A program made the position numbers and the translations under genes. This document shows, in pieces, positions 15,572 through 22,711 of a DNA stretch of 22,711 nt (position 1 is the stretch's first letter; each line of letters starts with the position of its first letter). The notes beneath the pieces were generated by a model that did not search any database, was not told where the DNA came from, and worked only from the letters and a program-made list of their open reading frames with translations. Source of the DNA: UBA6168 sp964442355 (GTDB lineage Bacteria; Bacteroidota; Bacteroidia; Chitinophagales; Saprospiraceae); NCBI GenBank assembly GCA_964442355.1, contig CAYTZS010000072.1, positions 1 to 22,711 of the forward strand, read 5' to 3'.

Positions 15572-16966
15572 TTACCCAAATATTATCATTCCACCGCCTC
15601 CTGCATCATTTTTGGGCTGGTATTCTTCTTTGACCTCCTTCATTTTTTTCAAAGCTTCTTCTTTGCGCTTCTTCTTCTCTTCCTCCAATTTTTTGAGTAT
15701 GTCCTGCTTGATTTTTTTGTCAATGGGCACCAGCGGCAGCTTCTCAGCATCGTCGGGAATCAAGAGTAAAACTTCTTCACCCTCTTTGAGCCCATGCTCA
15801 ACGATTACTTCGTTGTCGTTGGTTTCGCCAGTAATGACTTCCTGTTTCACAATTTTACCGTCGGCTTTTTTGTAAACAAAAGAGACTGAATCGCTTTGGA
15901 TGGACTCGAGTGGGACGTAGAGCACTTCTGGGAAAGTGTAGGTAAGTACCTCGTTACTGGTGGTCATGGCGGGGCGAAGGATGGAGTCCACCTCCTCCAA
16001 CTGAACAGTCACCTCAAAAACTTTGGCATCGTAGCCCTGTAACTGCTCGCCAACGTTGGCGACAGTGATGACTTTACCGGTGTAACTTTTGTCCGGGAAT
16101 GCATCCACCTTGATTTTCACCTCCTGTCCCTTTTGTACCTTGCTGATGTCCACTTCGTTGACGTATGTTTTGGAAATCATGATGCTCAGGTCAGGCAACT
16201 CGGCCACTACCGGATCCCAGGTGCTGATTTGAGAGCCAGGCCCGATTTTTCCGTTCCAGCTTCGGGCATAGATAACCATCCCGTCTTTCGGAGCTTTGAC
16301 GATGAATTGGTTCGAGAGGTCTACCAATCGCTGGCGACGAAGTTCTACCTGACTGAGTGTGGCGAGGATTTCACTGATTTTAGCCCTCGATTTGGTCTGC
16401 GTGAGTTCATACCTTTTTTCCAATTGCTTGTAGTCCCTCAGCGATTTTTCCAAGTCAATTTCAGCCTGTTGGATGACCATGCGGGGTTCGTACTTGCTTT
16501 GTTCTACCTGCAATTTTTTCTCCTCCATCGAAAATTTCAGGTTGACTAAGTCGTCACGAATTCCACGCAATTCGATGGCGGTGTCAATTTTTGCTTGCTC
16601 CAATTGGGTTTGGGTTTTGTCAATCTCGGTCTGGGCTTCCTTCAGTTTTGTTTCCAGCTCAGTGCGGTCGAGGGTGGCCACGTAGTCACCGGCCTTCAGC
16701 ACCGTACCCTCTGGCACCATGTCGGAGATGGTAGCTTGCCAAATCTGAGCAGAGCGCATACCGCTTGGGCCTTTAATCTCTTCCGAATTTTTGGCTTTTA
16801 GCTCACCGGTTGCAGCCACATAAATCTTAAATTCCCCTTTTTTTACGGTGGTGCTGATGCTTTTCGCTTGGGCTTTGCCTTTGCCGCCGCCTTCGCTGCA
16901 AGCACACAAAAATGCGGTCGCAAAAAGAAGCAGGAAGAAACAGGAGAGTTTGGAAAACGTGGACAT
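15572..16966 (-). CDS. HlyD/MacA-type periplasmic adaptor lipoprotein
   Basis: 464 residues. The N-terminus MSTFSKLSCFFLLLFATAFL is followed by CAC; the lipobox LCAC suggests lipid attachment at the second Cys. A barrel-sandwich/lipoyl half (from about 45, GEFKIYVAATGELKA) is interrupted by a long helical hairpin (about 105-225), then FIVKAPKDGMVIYA completes the lipoyl domain and a beta-barrel domain follows (VQKGQEVKIKVDAFPDKSYTGKV). The last 49 residues (416-464) are an unusual Lys/Glu-rich helix ending GGGGMIIFG. It should link the inner-membrane permease to the TolC channel. I chose the ATG at 16966 because the lipoprotein signal starts there; a start at 17005 would add 13 residues before it. 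Confidence 0.9.
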   Translation of the reverse strand: MSTFSKLSCFFLLLFATAFLCACSEGGGKGKAQAKSISTTVKKGEFKIYVAATGELKAKNSEEIKGPSGMRSAQIWQATISDMVPEGTVLKAGDYVATLDRTELETKLKEAQTEIDKTQTQLEQAKIDTAIELRGIRDDLVNLKFSMEEKKLQVEQSKYEPRMVIQQAEIDLEKSLRDYKQLEKRYELTQTKSRAKISEILATLSQVELRRQRLVDLSNQFIVKAPKDGMVIYARSWNGKIGPGSQISTWDPVVAELPDLSIMISKTYVNEVDISKVQKGQEVKIKVDAFPDKSYTGKVITVANVGEQLQGYDAKVFEVTVQLEEVDSILRPAMTTSNEVLTYTFPEVLYVPLESIQSDSVSFVYKKADGKIVKQEVITGETNDNEVIVEHGLKEGEEVLLLIPDDAEKLPLVPIDKKIKQDILKKLEEEKKKRKEEALKKMKEVKEEYQPKNDAGGGGMIIFG

Positions 16967-17156
16967 AGAAGTTTCAGTTGGTGGACGCCATACCCCGGTT
17001 TGCAATGAATTACCGTTGTCTAGCTTGTGTCGCAGTTAGTTTAACGAAGGAAAGACGCATCGCCCGAAAAAGGGTTGCCCCGAAATTGATGATGGCGATA
17101 ATTTTCCACTTTTGGTGAAGCAAGGAGCTTAATGCAATTGTCAGGAAAAGTATCAG

Positions 17157-17200
17157 TTGGTGAGGGGCAATCGAAAAAATAGTCAACTGCACCTCACCAA
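17157..17200. repeat. Inverted repeat downstream of the DUF3467 gene
   Basis: TTGGTGAGG (17157-17165) and CCTCACCAA (17192-17200) form a 9-bp perfect stem with a 26-nt loop, 12 nt after the DUF3467 stop. On the minus strand no T run follows; on the plus strand TTTT follows. It may be a weak terminator or an RNA stabiliser. Confidence 0.4.
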
Positions 17201-17212
17201 TTTTAAGTCAAA

Positions 17213-17530
17213 TCAAGCCTGGGCAGTAGGTGTGTTGAAATTCATGGTAGGGTAGGGCGGTGTCTCTGGCTCATGGATTGGCCCAAATTGATTTTCATAC
17301 CTTTTAATGTTGTCTGCAAGCGCCATCATCAATCTTTTTGCATGTTGGGGCGTGAGTATGATGCGAGACTTGACTTTTGCTTTTGGTAGATTTGGTGCCA
17401 TCATGATGAAATCCACCACAAACTCGGAATGGTTGTGCGAAATGACTGCCAAGTTGGAGTACTGGCCTTCAGCAATGTCTTCAGGGAGTTCGATGTTTAG
17501 CTGGCCAGGTGCGATTTTTTTGTCTGACAT
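17213..17530 (-). CDS. DUF3467 family protein
   Basis: 105 residues, a typical length. Family features seen are INIELPEDIAEGQYSN-like text (here LNIELPEDIAEGQYSN), NHSEFVVDFIMMAP, and SRIILTPQHAKRLMMALADN followed by a short Pro-rich tail. No molecular role is established for the family; it is cytoplasmic and small, with no membrane segment. A 7-of-8 match to the -7 element (TCACTTTG, 17610-17603) lies about 70 bases upstream. It is divergent from the methyltransferase gene and precedes the adaptor gene by about 250 bases. Confidence 0.88.
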   Translation of the reverse strand: MSDKKIAPGQLNIELPEDIAEGQYSNLAVISHNHSEFVVDFIMMAPNLPKAKVKSRIILTPQHAKRLMMALADNIKRYENQFGPIHEPETPPYPTMNFNTPTAQA

Positions 17531-17679
17531 GTTTGTGTGATTTTATTGACAAATTTGTTTGCATTAAAAAGCCCGGCAATATCTACATATTTGCTCGGAG
17601 TGCAAAGTGATGGAACGTTTTCATGACGGCATTGGTTTCGGCGTTTCATTATTCACATCAAAATCAAAATCAGCTTCCA

Positions 17680-18492
17680 ATGGAAAATCAATGGAAAACC
17701 TACTTTGAACAGAACCAAAAAATTTGGGACGACCGAGTTGAAACACACCTGAAGTCCGATTTTTATGACCAACTAGGGTTTATGGCCGGTAAAAGCTCCC
17801 TAAAGGAAATCGAGGCAAATGCCCTCGGCGACGTGAAGGGCAAGTCTATTTTGCACCTTCAATGTCATTTTGGGCAAGATTCGATGTCTTGGGTGAGGCA
17901 AGGCGCAAAAGTCACAGGCATCGATTTCTCTGAAAAGGCAATCGAAGCCGCCCGCAAAATCAACGCTGAACTGGGCTTGGATGCGACGTTCATTCAATCG
18001 GATGTTTACGAACTCCCAAACGTACTTGAAGGCCAATTCGACATCGTTTTTACCACCTACGGTGGCATTCCTTGGCTTCCAGATTTGGAGAAATGGGCAG
18101 GTGTGGTAGGCCATTTTCTAAAGCCAGGCGGTACTTTCTATCAGGCCGAGTTCCATCCACTTTTTTATATTTTCAATTTTGACAACCACAAGGTTGAGTA
18201 CGGCTATTTCACTGAAAAAAATCCATACACCGAGGAAATCTCCGGCACATACGCAGACCGATATGCTGGTGTGCAAGGAACCGAGAATTTCTGGAACCAC
18301 AGCCTGTCGGAAGTGATGATGCCGCTTATTCGGCAAGGTTTGCAAGTGGTTGATTTTCAGGAGTATGACTATGCACCTTACAATTGCTTCCCAAACATGG
18401 TGGAGCGCGAGCCAGGTCGCTTTGCTTGGGGGAATTTTGGGGTAAGAATACCCCATATTTTCAGTTTGAAAATGGTGAAAGGGTTGAGTTAG
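17680..18492 (+). CDS. Class I SAM-dependent methyltransferase
   Basis: 270 residues. The SAM-binding motif I is ILHLQCHFGQD (57-67), the variant in which LQCHFGQD replaces the common LGCGTG. The acidic residue binding the SAM ribose is Asp82 (VTGIDFS), and the post-motif strand is FDIVFTTYG with the FLKPGGTFY segment after it. The C-terminal half (HPLFYIFNFDN... to NMVEREPGRFAWG) is a family-specific cap. The start is the ATG at 17680 (MENQWKTYFEQN); the frame is open to 17623, but those 19 residues (rich in His, Gln and Asn) do not resemble the family. The substrate cannot be read from the sequence; relatives are often annotated as small-molecule methyltransferases. Confidence 0.9.
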   Translation: MENQWKTYFEQNQKIWDDRVETHLKSDFYDQLGFMAGKSSLKEIEANALGDVKGKSILHLQCHFGQDSMSWVRQGAKVTGIDFSEKAIEAARKINAELGLDATFIQSDVYELPNVLEGQFDIVFTTYGGIPWLPDLEKWAGVVGHFLKPGGTFYQAEFHPLFYIFNFDNHKVEYGYFTEKNPYTEEISGTYADRYAGVQGTENFWNHSLSEVMMPLIRQGLQVVDFQEYDYAPYNCFPNMVEREPGRFAWGNFGVRIPHIFSLKMVKGLS

Positions 18493-18496
18493 ATGC

Positions 18497-18533
18497 TGTG
18501 GAAGTGGCAGCGTAGACCATTGCCACTTCCGCA
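18497..18533. terminator. Perfect hairpin between convergent genes
   Basis: GGAAGTGGCA (18500-18509) and TGCCACTTCC (18521-18530) pair perfectly, extended by three more pairs including one G-T, around an 11-nt loop. It sits between the stop of the methyltransferase gene (18492) and the stop of the convergent proline-rich gene (18546). No T run follows on either strand, so it may block or stabilise transcript ends rather than act as a standard terminator. Confidence 0.5.
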
Positions 18534-18545
18534 ACTGGCGCGCAA

Positions 18546-19304
18546 TCAATACCTCCGCCTGACCAATTTGATGAAGTCCTTTGCCTTTCCCTTTTTGTCC
18601 TTCGCTGTCCAATTGAATTTGACGGCTACGTTTCGAACTAGGTAATCCTTGGCTTCATCGTAGTGGCGTAACTGGTTGAGCGTGGATACAGTTGCATCAA
18701 AGGCAGCTGCGTCGCCTCCAAAAAGTTCGTTTTGTGTAGAAATTCGCTCGTTCAACCCCATCGCTTTTTTGATGTCAGTGATGGGCAGTTCACTTAGCTT
18801 TTCCGAAAGCTCGGTGGCTGTTTTGAAAGAAAATAATTCCTCCAAGTCGGGATCCAACTGAATACTTGTCGCCTTGTAAACGGGTGCAGGCGCTGGAGGC
18901 TCTTCGCGCAGTGGCGGTGGAGGAGGTGGCGTCTCGACAGGCAGTTTTTCAACAATCACGACAGGTGGTGGAGGAGCCGGTGCGGGTTCGGGCGCAATTT
19001 CAATTTTTATTGGCTCTGGTTTTGGTGGCTCAGGCTGAGGCTTGGGCAGTGGGGGAGGAGGAGCCGACTCCGGTTTGCGGAGTGTGATTTTTGGCTCTGT
19101 AGCCCTTGGCTCAATCGGTGGTGCTGGTGGTGGAGCGACCACATTTGCCACAGTCTGCATTTCTAGGAAGGATTCATAAAATTGCAGGATATAGCTGCGC
19201 ATTAGGTCCCGCTCAATGCTGGAAATATTGCGAGGGTCTCCGCTGATGTTTTTGTAGAGTGCATTGATTTTTTCCAGTAGCAGTTTGCTTTTTTGAAAAT
19301 CCAT
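18546..19304 (-). CDS. Proline-rich protein with a conserved Bacteroidota C-terminal domain
   Basis: 252 residues. A helical N-terminal part (1-50: KSKLLLEKINALYKNIS, then RDLMRSYILQFYESFLEMQ) is followed by a Pro/Ala/Glu-rich region (about 55-142) with runs such as PPPPLPKPQPEPPKPEP. The C-terminal domain (about 150-252) contains KAMGLNERISTQNELFGGD, then LNQLRHYDEAKDYLV. I recall a similar INxxFxFxxELFxGD ... EAxxYL block in uncharacterised proteins across Bacteroidota, but no function is known to me. The N-terminal 50 residues plus a flexible Pro spacer suggest a two-module protein that holds partners apart. No signal peptide or membrane segment is seen, so it is probably cytoplasmic. Confidence 0.8.
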   Translation of the reverse strand: MDFQKSKLLLEKINALYKNISGDPRNISSIERDLMRSYILQFYESFLEMQTVANVVAPPPAPPIEPRATEPKITLRKPESAPPPPLPKPQPEPPKPEPIKIEIAPEPAPAPPPPVVIVEKLPVETPPPPPPLREEPPAPAPVYKATSIQLDPDLEELFSFKTATELSEKLSELPITDIKKAMGLNERISTQNELFGGDAAAFDATVSTLNQLRHYDEAKDYLVRNVAVKFNWTAKDKKGKAKDFIKLVRRRY

Positions 19305-19693
19305 TGGATGTGCGATGGTTGTTTTGAATTGAACAGGTATTGGAAAATGTCCAAACGAAAATTCAACAAATTGATTGTCAAATTCTTACGTCCAGCTTGA
19401 TTTTTTCAGGCATTGAAATATTGCTGGCGGGTTGTGGGAATCTTGTGCCCTTTGGTGCTTTTTCTTTGTGAAAAAAAGGGAAAGGTCTACCTTCGCCGAC
19501 CCGACGCAACTTGAAGGCCGAAAGGTAGTCAATTCAGGCTATTCGCCTAGCCCAATATGTCACTTTTTACGCTCACCCAAAACGATTACAACAAGAAATG
19601 GGGCAAGGAAAAGTGGAGTTCATGTAGCTTTTGCCTTAGATGTTAGCACACCAACTCATTTTACTTTGTTCCTTTACTTTTTCCATTTAGACC
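19305..19693. other. Divergent intergenic region upstream of tdk
   Basis: 389 bases. Two hairpins are visible: CTACCTT (19487-19493) with AAGGTAG (19522-19528), and GGCTA with TAGCC (19537-19541 and 19548-19552). Only 7-of-8 matches to the -7 element occur: TTACTTTG at 19661-19668 for tdk, and TCAATTTG (19374-19367, minus) for the proline-rich gene. An open frame here (19432-19704) has no coding character. Confidence 0.45.
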
Positions 19694-20287
19694 ATGTTTC
19701 TTGAACCACATTTCAGAGGACAGCGCAGCGGTTGGATTGAGGTAATTTGCGGCAGCATGTTTTCGGGCAAAACCGAAGAGCTCATTCGAAGACTTAAACG
19801 TGCCAAAATCGCCAACCAAAAGGTCGAGATTTTCAAGCCGAAAATTGACACCCGCTACGATGAACTGAAAGTGGTCTCTCACGACGAAAACTTTATCCTC
19901 GCTGTTCCAATTGACAGCTCCCAAAAACTGCTTGAATTAACGGACGGGGTTGGTGTGGTTGGCATAGACGAGGCGCAGTTTTTCGATGACGATTTGCCGG
20001 AGATTTGCCAAAAACTTGCTTTGCATGGCAAGCGGGTAATCATCGCAGGTCTCGATATGGACTTCAAAGGAAGGCCATTTGGGCCAATGCCGAGCCTGCT
20101 CGCAGTGGCCGAATACATCACTAAAGTTCATGCCATTTGCCAGCATTGCGGTAACCTTGCAACCCATTCGTACAGACTGGCCAACGAGGGGAAAACGGTG
20201 TTGCTTGGCGAGAAGGAAACCTACGAACCTCGTTGCAGAGCTTGCTACAGCATGGGAAACATCCTTAATTTGCAGACCGAACCTTAA
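19694..20287 (+). CDS. tdk: Thymidine kinase (class II)
   Basis: 197 residues, typical length. Phosphorylates thymidine to dTMP with ATP in the salvage pathway; cytoplasmic, usually tetrameric. The P-loop is GSMFSGKT (20-27), the Mg/catalytic block is GIDEAQFF (90-97, Glu93 as likely base), and the structural zinc site is Cys149, Cys152, Cys181 and Cys184 (CQHC and CRAC). The start MFLEPHFRGQRSGWIEVICGSMF-type opening is usual for relatives in this phylum. nadC follows 62 bases later on the same strand with no terminator between them, so they may share a transcript. Confidence 0.96.
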   Translation: MFLEPHFRGQRSGWIEVICGSMFSGKTEELIRRLKRAKIANQKVEIFKPKIDTRYDELKVVSHDENFILAVPIDSSQKLLELTDGVGVVGIDEAQFFDDDLPEICQKLALHGKRVIIAGLDMDFKGRPFGPMPSLLAVAEYITKVHAICQHCGNLATHSYRLANEGKTVLLGEKETYEPRCRACYSMGNILNLQTEP

Positions 20288-20349
20288 GTTTATTTTGATG
20301 AGCTACGGATTGAGGTAGTTCGCTCTTAAACCTTCAAATACAAACACTG

Positions 20350-21207
20350 ATGACACTAGAACCTTCTTTTTTTCAGCAACTGGACATATTTATTGAAAAT
20401 GCATTGCAGGAAGATGCCCCAAATGGCGACCGAACATCATTGGCCTGCATTCCAGCCGATGCACGTTGCAATGCACACTTATTGGTAAAAGATGCGGGCA
20501 TTTTGGCGGGTGTGGAAGTTGCCCACTGCATTTTCAAGAAAGTTGACCCACAATCAGTTTTTACTACCCTCATCGAAGACGGTACACATGTCAGCTTCGG
20601 AGAAGTGGCTTTTCACGTTGAGTGCAACACGCAAGCGCTCCTTCGTGCAGAACGGGTTGCACTCAACATCATGCAGCGTTTGAGCGGCATTGCTACCCTT
20701 GCCCACGAGTTCATGTTCGAGGTGGAAGACCTCCCCGTTAAAATCCTCGATACCCGAAAAACAACGCCATTGCTCCGATTCTTGGAGAAATATGCAGTTC
20801 GAATAGGTGGTTGCCACAATTACCGGGAAAACCTTTCTGACTGGTTCATGATAAAAGATAACCACATAAAAGCTTGTGGTGGTGTGCGTAATGCGATAGA
20901 ACGAGTAGCCGATTATCAACGAGAAAATGGTTTGAGCCTCGGTGTGACCGTTGAGGTCAAAAACTTGGTGGAACTCCACGAGGTCCTCGAAACAGGCAAA
21001 ATCACTCGCATCATGTTTGACAACTTCGAATTGCCGCTGCTGGCCGAAGGGGTTGCTACCGTCAACAAACAGTACGAAACGGAGGCATCTGGTGGCATCA
21101 ATATCCACTCGGTTCGAAGAGTGGCACTTTCGGGTGTTGATTACATTTCGGTAGGAGCACTGACGCACTCAGCGGTCAGTTTAGACTTGAGTTTGAAAAT
21201 CAAATAA
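20350..21207 (+). CDS. nadC: Nicotinate-nucleotide pyrophosphorylase (carboxylating), quinolinate phosphoribosyltransferase
   Basis: 285 residues, full length. Converts quinolinate and PRPP to nicotinate mononucleotide, CO2 and pyrophosphate in de novo NAD synthesis. Seen are ERVALNIMQRLSGIAT, DTRKTTPLLRFLEKYAV, IKDNHI (168-173), VTVEVKN and the C-terminal YISVGALTHS. The usual GGGxNHRxxLxD block reads GGCHNYRENLSDW, so the conserved His is Tyr158; Arg159 and Lys169 remain at the normal spacing (M. tuberculosis H161, R162 and K172). It lies after tdk and ends directly in a strong terminator. nadA and nadB are not in the window. Confidence 0.95.
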   Translation: MTLEPSFFQQLDIFIENALQEDAPNGDRTSLACIPADARCNAHLLVKDAGILAGVEVAHCIFKKVDPQSVFTTLIEDGTHVSFGEVAFHVECNTQALLRAERVALNIMQRLSGIATLAHEFMFEVEDLPVKILDTRKTTPLLRFLEKYAVRIGGCHNYRENLSDWFMIKDNHIKACGGVRNAIERVADYQRENGLSLGVTVEVKNLVELHEVLETGKITRIMFDNFELPLLAEGVATVNKQYETEASGGINIHSVRRVALSGVDYISVGALTHSAVSLDLSLKIK

Positions 21208-21247
21208 AAAAAGAGCCTTTAAATGTTCATTTGAAGGCTCTTTTTTT
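21206..21247 (+). terminator. Intrinsic terminator of nadC
   Basis: AAAAAAAGAGCCTT (from 21206) pairs with AAGGCTCTTTTTTT, extended by a T-G pair and AAAT/ATTT around a 4-nt loop (GTTC, 21225-21228). The T run follows directly. The stem overlaps the last bases of the nadC stop codon. It is symmetrical enough to work on both strands. Confidence 0.93.
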
Positions 21248-21599
21248 GTCTGGTGAGGTGTCGTAAGTTAGTTCAGTGCATTCTGAATTTTTGACTTTAA
21301 TGAATTGGGTAACTTTTGAAAATCATCGAAAAAAAGATGATAAAAGAAATTACTGCCAACCAAAGCCTCACATCTTTTAGTAGCGTTTCGTACTTGCTCA
21401 TGTGTTTGTTGTTTTTTGTAATATAGTGCTTGCTGTAAAATAATAACCTGTGCTTCGCATTGAAGCAGTTAACATTCAGAAGAAAATTCTTTTTGGAAAA
21501 CGTAATGAGGGAAGACGAAAAACACCTATTCAAATAGAATGCCAACACGATTTTCGATAATGTGTTGAGGTTGTTTGTGCCATCATTTTTCGGGTAAAC
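21208..21599. other. Intergenic region between nadC and pyrD
   Basis: 392 bases. It contains the nadC terminator, a possible 34-codon gene on the minus strand (21297-21401), and a small hairpin TGCTTC/GAAGCA (21451-21456, 21462-21467). The base composition is AT-rich compared with the genes around it. Confidence 0.5.
21297..21401 (-). CDS. Possible small single-helix membrane peptide
   Basis: 34 codons from the ATG at 21401: a charged start (MSKYETLLKDVR), a hydrophobic segment of about 18 residues (LWLAVISFIIFFSMIFKS) and a short tail (YPIH). The layout is that of a small membrane protein, and the frame lies free in a 392-base gap rather than over another gene. The longer frame to 21548 adds sequence without coding character. 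There is no exact promoter match. The call rests only on composition and position. Confidence 0.4.
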   Translation of the reverse strand: MSKYETLLKDVRLWLAVISFIIFFSMIFKSYPIH

Positions 21600-22634
21600 C
21601 TATGCCACCAACAATGCCTGATTTATCTGCTTCACCATAGCTGGACCCTCGTAAACCAACCCGCTGTAAACTTGAACCAATGAAGCACCTGCCTGCAATT
21701 TCTCAATCGCATCTTCTGGCTTGGCAATGCCGCCCACACCAATAATCGCCAACTTGCCTCCTGATTTTTCGTGCAAATACCTAATGACCTCTGTTGAGCG
21801 GTTTTTTACGGGCTTGCCACTGAGGCCCCCAGCTCCAATTTTTTCAAGTTCCAAGTTGGTAGTATTCAATCCGTTGCGGGCGATGGTCGTGTTCGTGGCA
21901 ATAACGCCGTCCAGTTTGGTGGCTGCTGCGATTTCAAGGATGTCGTCCAACTGGCCGTCCGTTAGGTCGGGGGCGATTTTCAATAGCAGCGGCTTGGGCT
22001 TGGGTTTTTGCCGATTGAGTTGCTGGAGCGACGTGAGCAAGGCGGTCAATGGCTCTTTTTCCTGCAAATCCCGCAAGTTTGGTGTGTTGGGAGAGCTGAC
22101 GTTTACCACAAAATAATCCACGTATGGGAACAGTGCCTCGAAACAAATTGAATAGTCCCTGCCAGCCAGTTCATTGGGGGTTGCTTTGTTTTTGCCGATG
22201 TTCCCACCAATGATAACACCGGTTTTTTTGCGGTTTTTCAAACGACCAACCAAAGCATCTACGCCCTCGTTGTTGAAGCCCATCCGGTTGATGAGTGCCT
22301 CATCGGCGGGCAACCTGAACAGCCTTGGCAATTCGTTGCCAGGCTGCCCCAACGGTGTCACCGTGCCGATTTCGATGAAGCCAAAACCCAGTGCCGACAT
22401 GGCCTCGTAATGCTTTCCATCCTTGTCGAAGCCTGCGGCCAAACCCACTGGATTCGGGAATTTTAACCCAAAAACTTGACGCTCCAACCGTTTGTCCTTC
22501 ACTTTGTAATGCTTGCGGAAAAGCCAACCAATCACTGGAATGGCCAAGGTCATTTTCAACAAAAACAAGGTCAAGTGGTGCGCCTTCTCAGGTTGGAAAA
22601 GGAAGAGGAAAGGTTTGAGAATGAATTTGTACAT
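21600..22634 (-). CDS. pyrD: Dihydroorotate dehydrogenase (quinone), class 2
   Basis: 344 residues. Oxidises dihydroorotate to orotate with membrane quinone as acceptor in pyrimidine synthesis; peripheral on the inner membrane. The N-terminal helical part (MYKFILKPFLFLFQPEKAHH, to about 45) is the membrane-binding module that marks class 2. FMN barrel blocks seen are NPVGLAAGFDKDG, IEIGTVTPLGQPGN, RLFRLP and INRMGFNNEG, then VNVSSPNTPNLR with the catalytic Ser at 180/181, IATNTT, and GVGGI with VQVYSGLVYEGP. The ATG at 22634 fits relatives; a start at 22664 would add ten basic residues (MKRRKPFNST). The promoter is probably outside the window. Confidence 0.96.
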   Translation of the reverse strand: MYKFILKPFLFLFQPEKAHHLTLFLLKMTLAIPVIGWLFRKHYKVKDKRLERQVFGLKFPNPVGLAAGFDKDGKHYEAMSALGFGFIEIGTVTPLGQPGNELPRLFRLPADEALINRMGFNNEGVDALVGRLKNRKKTGVIIGGNIGKNKATPNELAGRDYSICFEALFPYVDYFVVNVSSPNTPNLRDLQEKEPLTALLTSLQQLNRQKPKPKPLLLKIAPDLTDGQLDDILEIAAATKLDGVIATNTTIARNGLNTTNLELEKIGAGGLSGKPVKNRSTEVIRYLHEKSGGKLAIIGVGGIAKPEDAIEKLQAGASLVQVYSGLVYEGPAMVKQINQALLVA

Positions 22635-22711
22635 AGTTGAATTGAATGGTTTACGGCGCTTCACAAAAACGTTTTGTCGAAAGCCAACGGGAGCAGGTCA
22701 AGTCCATGTTC

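Noticed and set aside
17010..17192. 60-codon hydrophobic open frame just upstream of the adaptor gene
   Set aside because: It overlaps the inverted repeat at 17157-17200, has no promoter or start signal, and its composition is not protein-like beyond a Leu-rich stretch. I cannot exclude it fully.
19432..19704. 90-codon open frame upstream of tdk
   Set aside because: Its end overlaps the tdk start, it contains hairpin sequence, and the translation has no recognisable pattern.
20554..21168. 204-codon open frame on the minus strand
   Set aside because: It is antisense to nadC, which is unmistakable on the other strand; the frame is open by codon bias only.
1..22711. CRISPR array, tRNA, rRNA, insertion sequence or prophage
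   Set aside because: I looked for regularly spaced repeats, tRNA-like cloverleaf arms, transposase frames with terminal inverted repeats and phage genes, and found none.

Overview
The window is a stretch of bacterial chromosome from the phylum Bacteroidota. The evidence is a secreted FG-GAP/ASPIC protein ending in a type IX secretion (Por) sorting domain, promoter-like elements of the Bacteroidota type (TTTG, then TAnnTTTG, often continuing as TTTGC), start codons without clear Shine-Dalgarno sequences, and gene content such as DUF3467 and a class II thymidine kinase. The gene style suggests a Saprospiria- or Cytophagia-like organism, but I cannot place it more finely. Most of the window is ordinary core genome. 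I see no rRNA, tRNA, insertion sequence, prophage or CRISPR array.

Layout from left to right. (1) Positions 1-4969, minus strand: rpsO (S15), then pnp (polynucleotide phosphorylase with a Gly/Arg-rich tail), then a GlgE-family protein. A hairpin with two alternative folds lies between rpsO and pnp, and two small hairpins lie in the pnp leader. (2) 5278-7116, plus strand: a secreted seven-repeat FG-GAP/ASPIC protein, convergent with recF. (3) 7125-9455, minus: recF, and upstream of it a membrane-anchored coiled-coil protein of unknown function; a terminator separates them. (4) 9883-12419, minus: enolase and the small subunit of carbamoyl-phosphate synthase (carA). (5) 12625-16966, minus: a tripartite export operon in the order lipoprotein HlyD-type adaptor, MacB/FtsX-type permease, TolC-type outer-membrane protein, with no ATPase gene beside it. 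(6) 17213-19304: DUF3467 protein (minus), a SAM methyltransferase (plus) and a proline-rich protein (minus). (7) 19694-21207, plus: tdk and nadC, ended by a textbook terminator. (8) 21297-22634, minus: a possible 34-residue membrane peptide and pyrD.

The genes serve mostly unrelated housekeeping roles: RNA decay and translation (rpsO, pnp), recombinational repair (recF), glycolysis (eno), pyrimidine and NAD synthesis (carA, pyrD, tdk, nadC), and envelope export.

The strongest unexpected signal is the GlgE-family protein at 11-1960. It keeps the whole family scaffold, but the catalytic nucleophile Asp is Ser376, the general acid/base Glu is Gly405, and two phosphate-binding positions are also changed, so it looks like a pseudoenzyme. 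Secondary points are a perfect four-unit 10-bp tandem array in the enolase leader, an exporter operon without its ATPase, and a NadC with Tyr in place of the usual active-site His. I found no convincing new multi-gene system.
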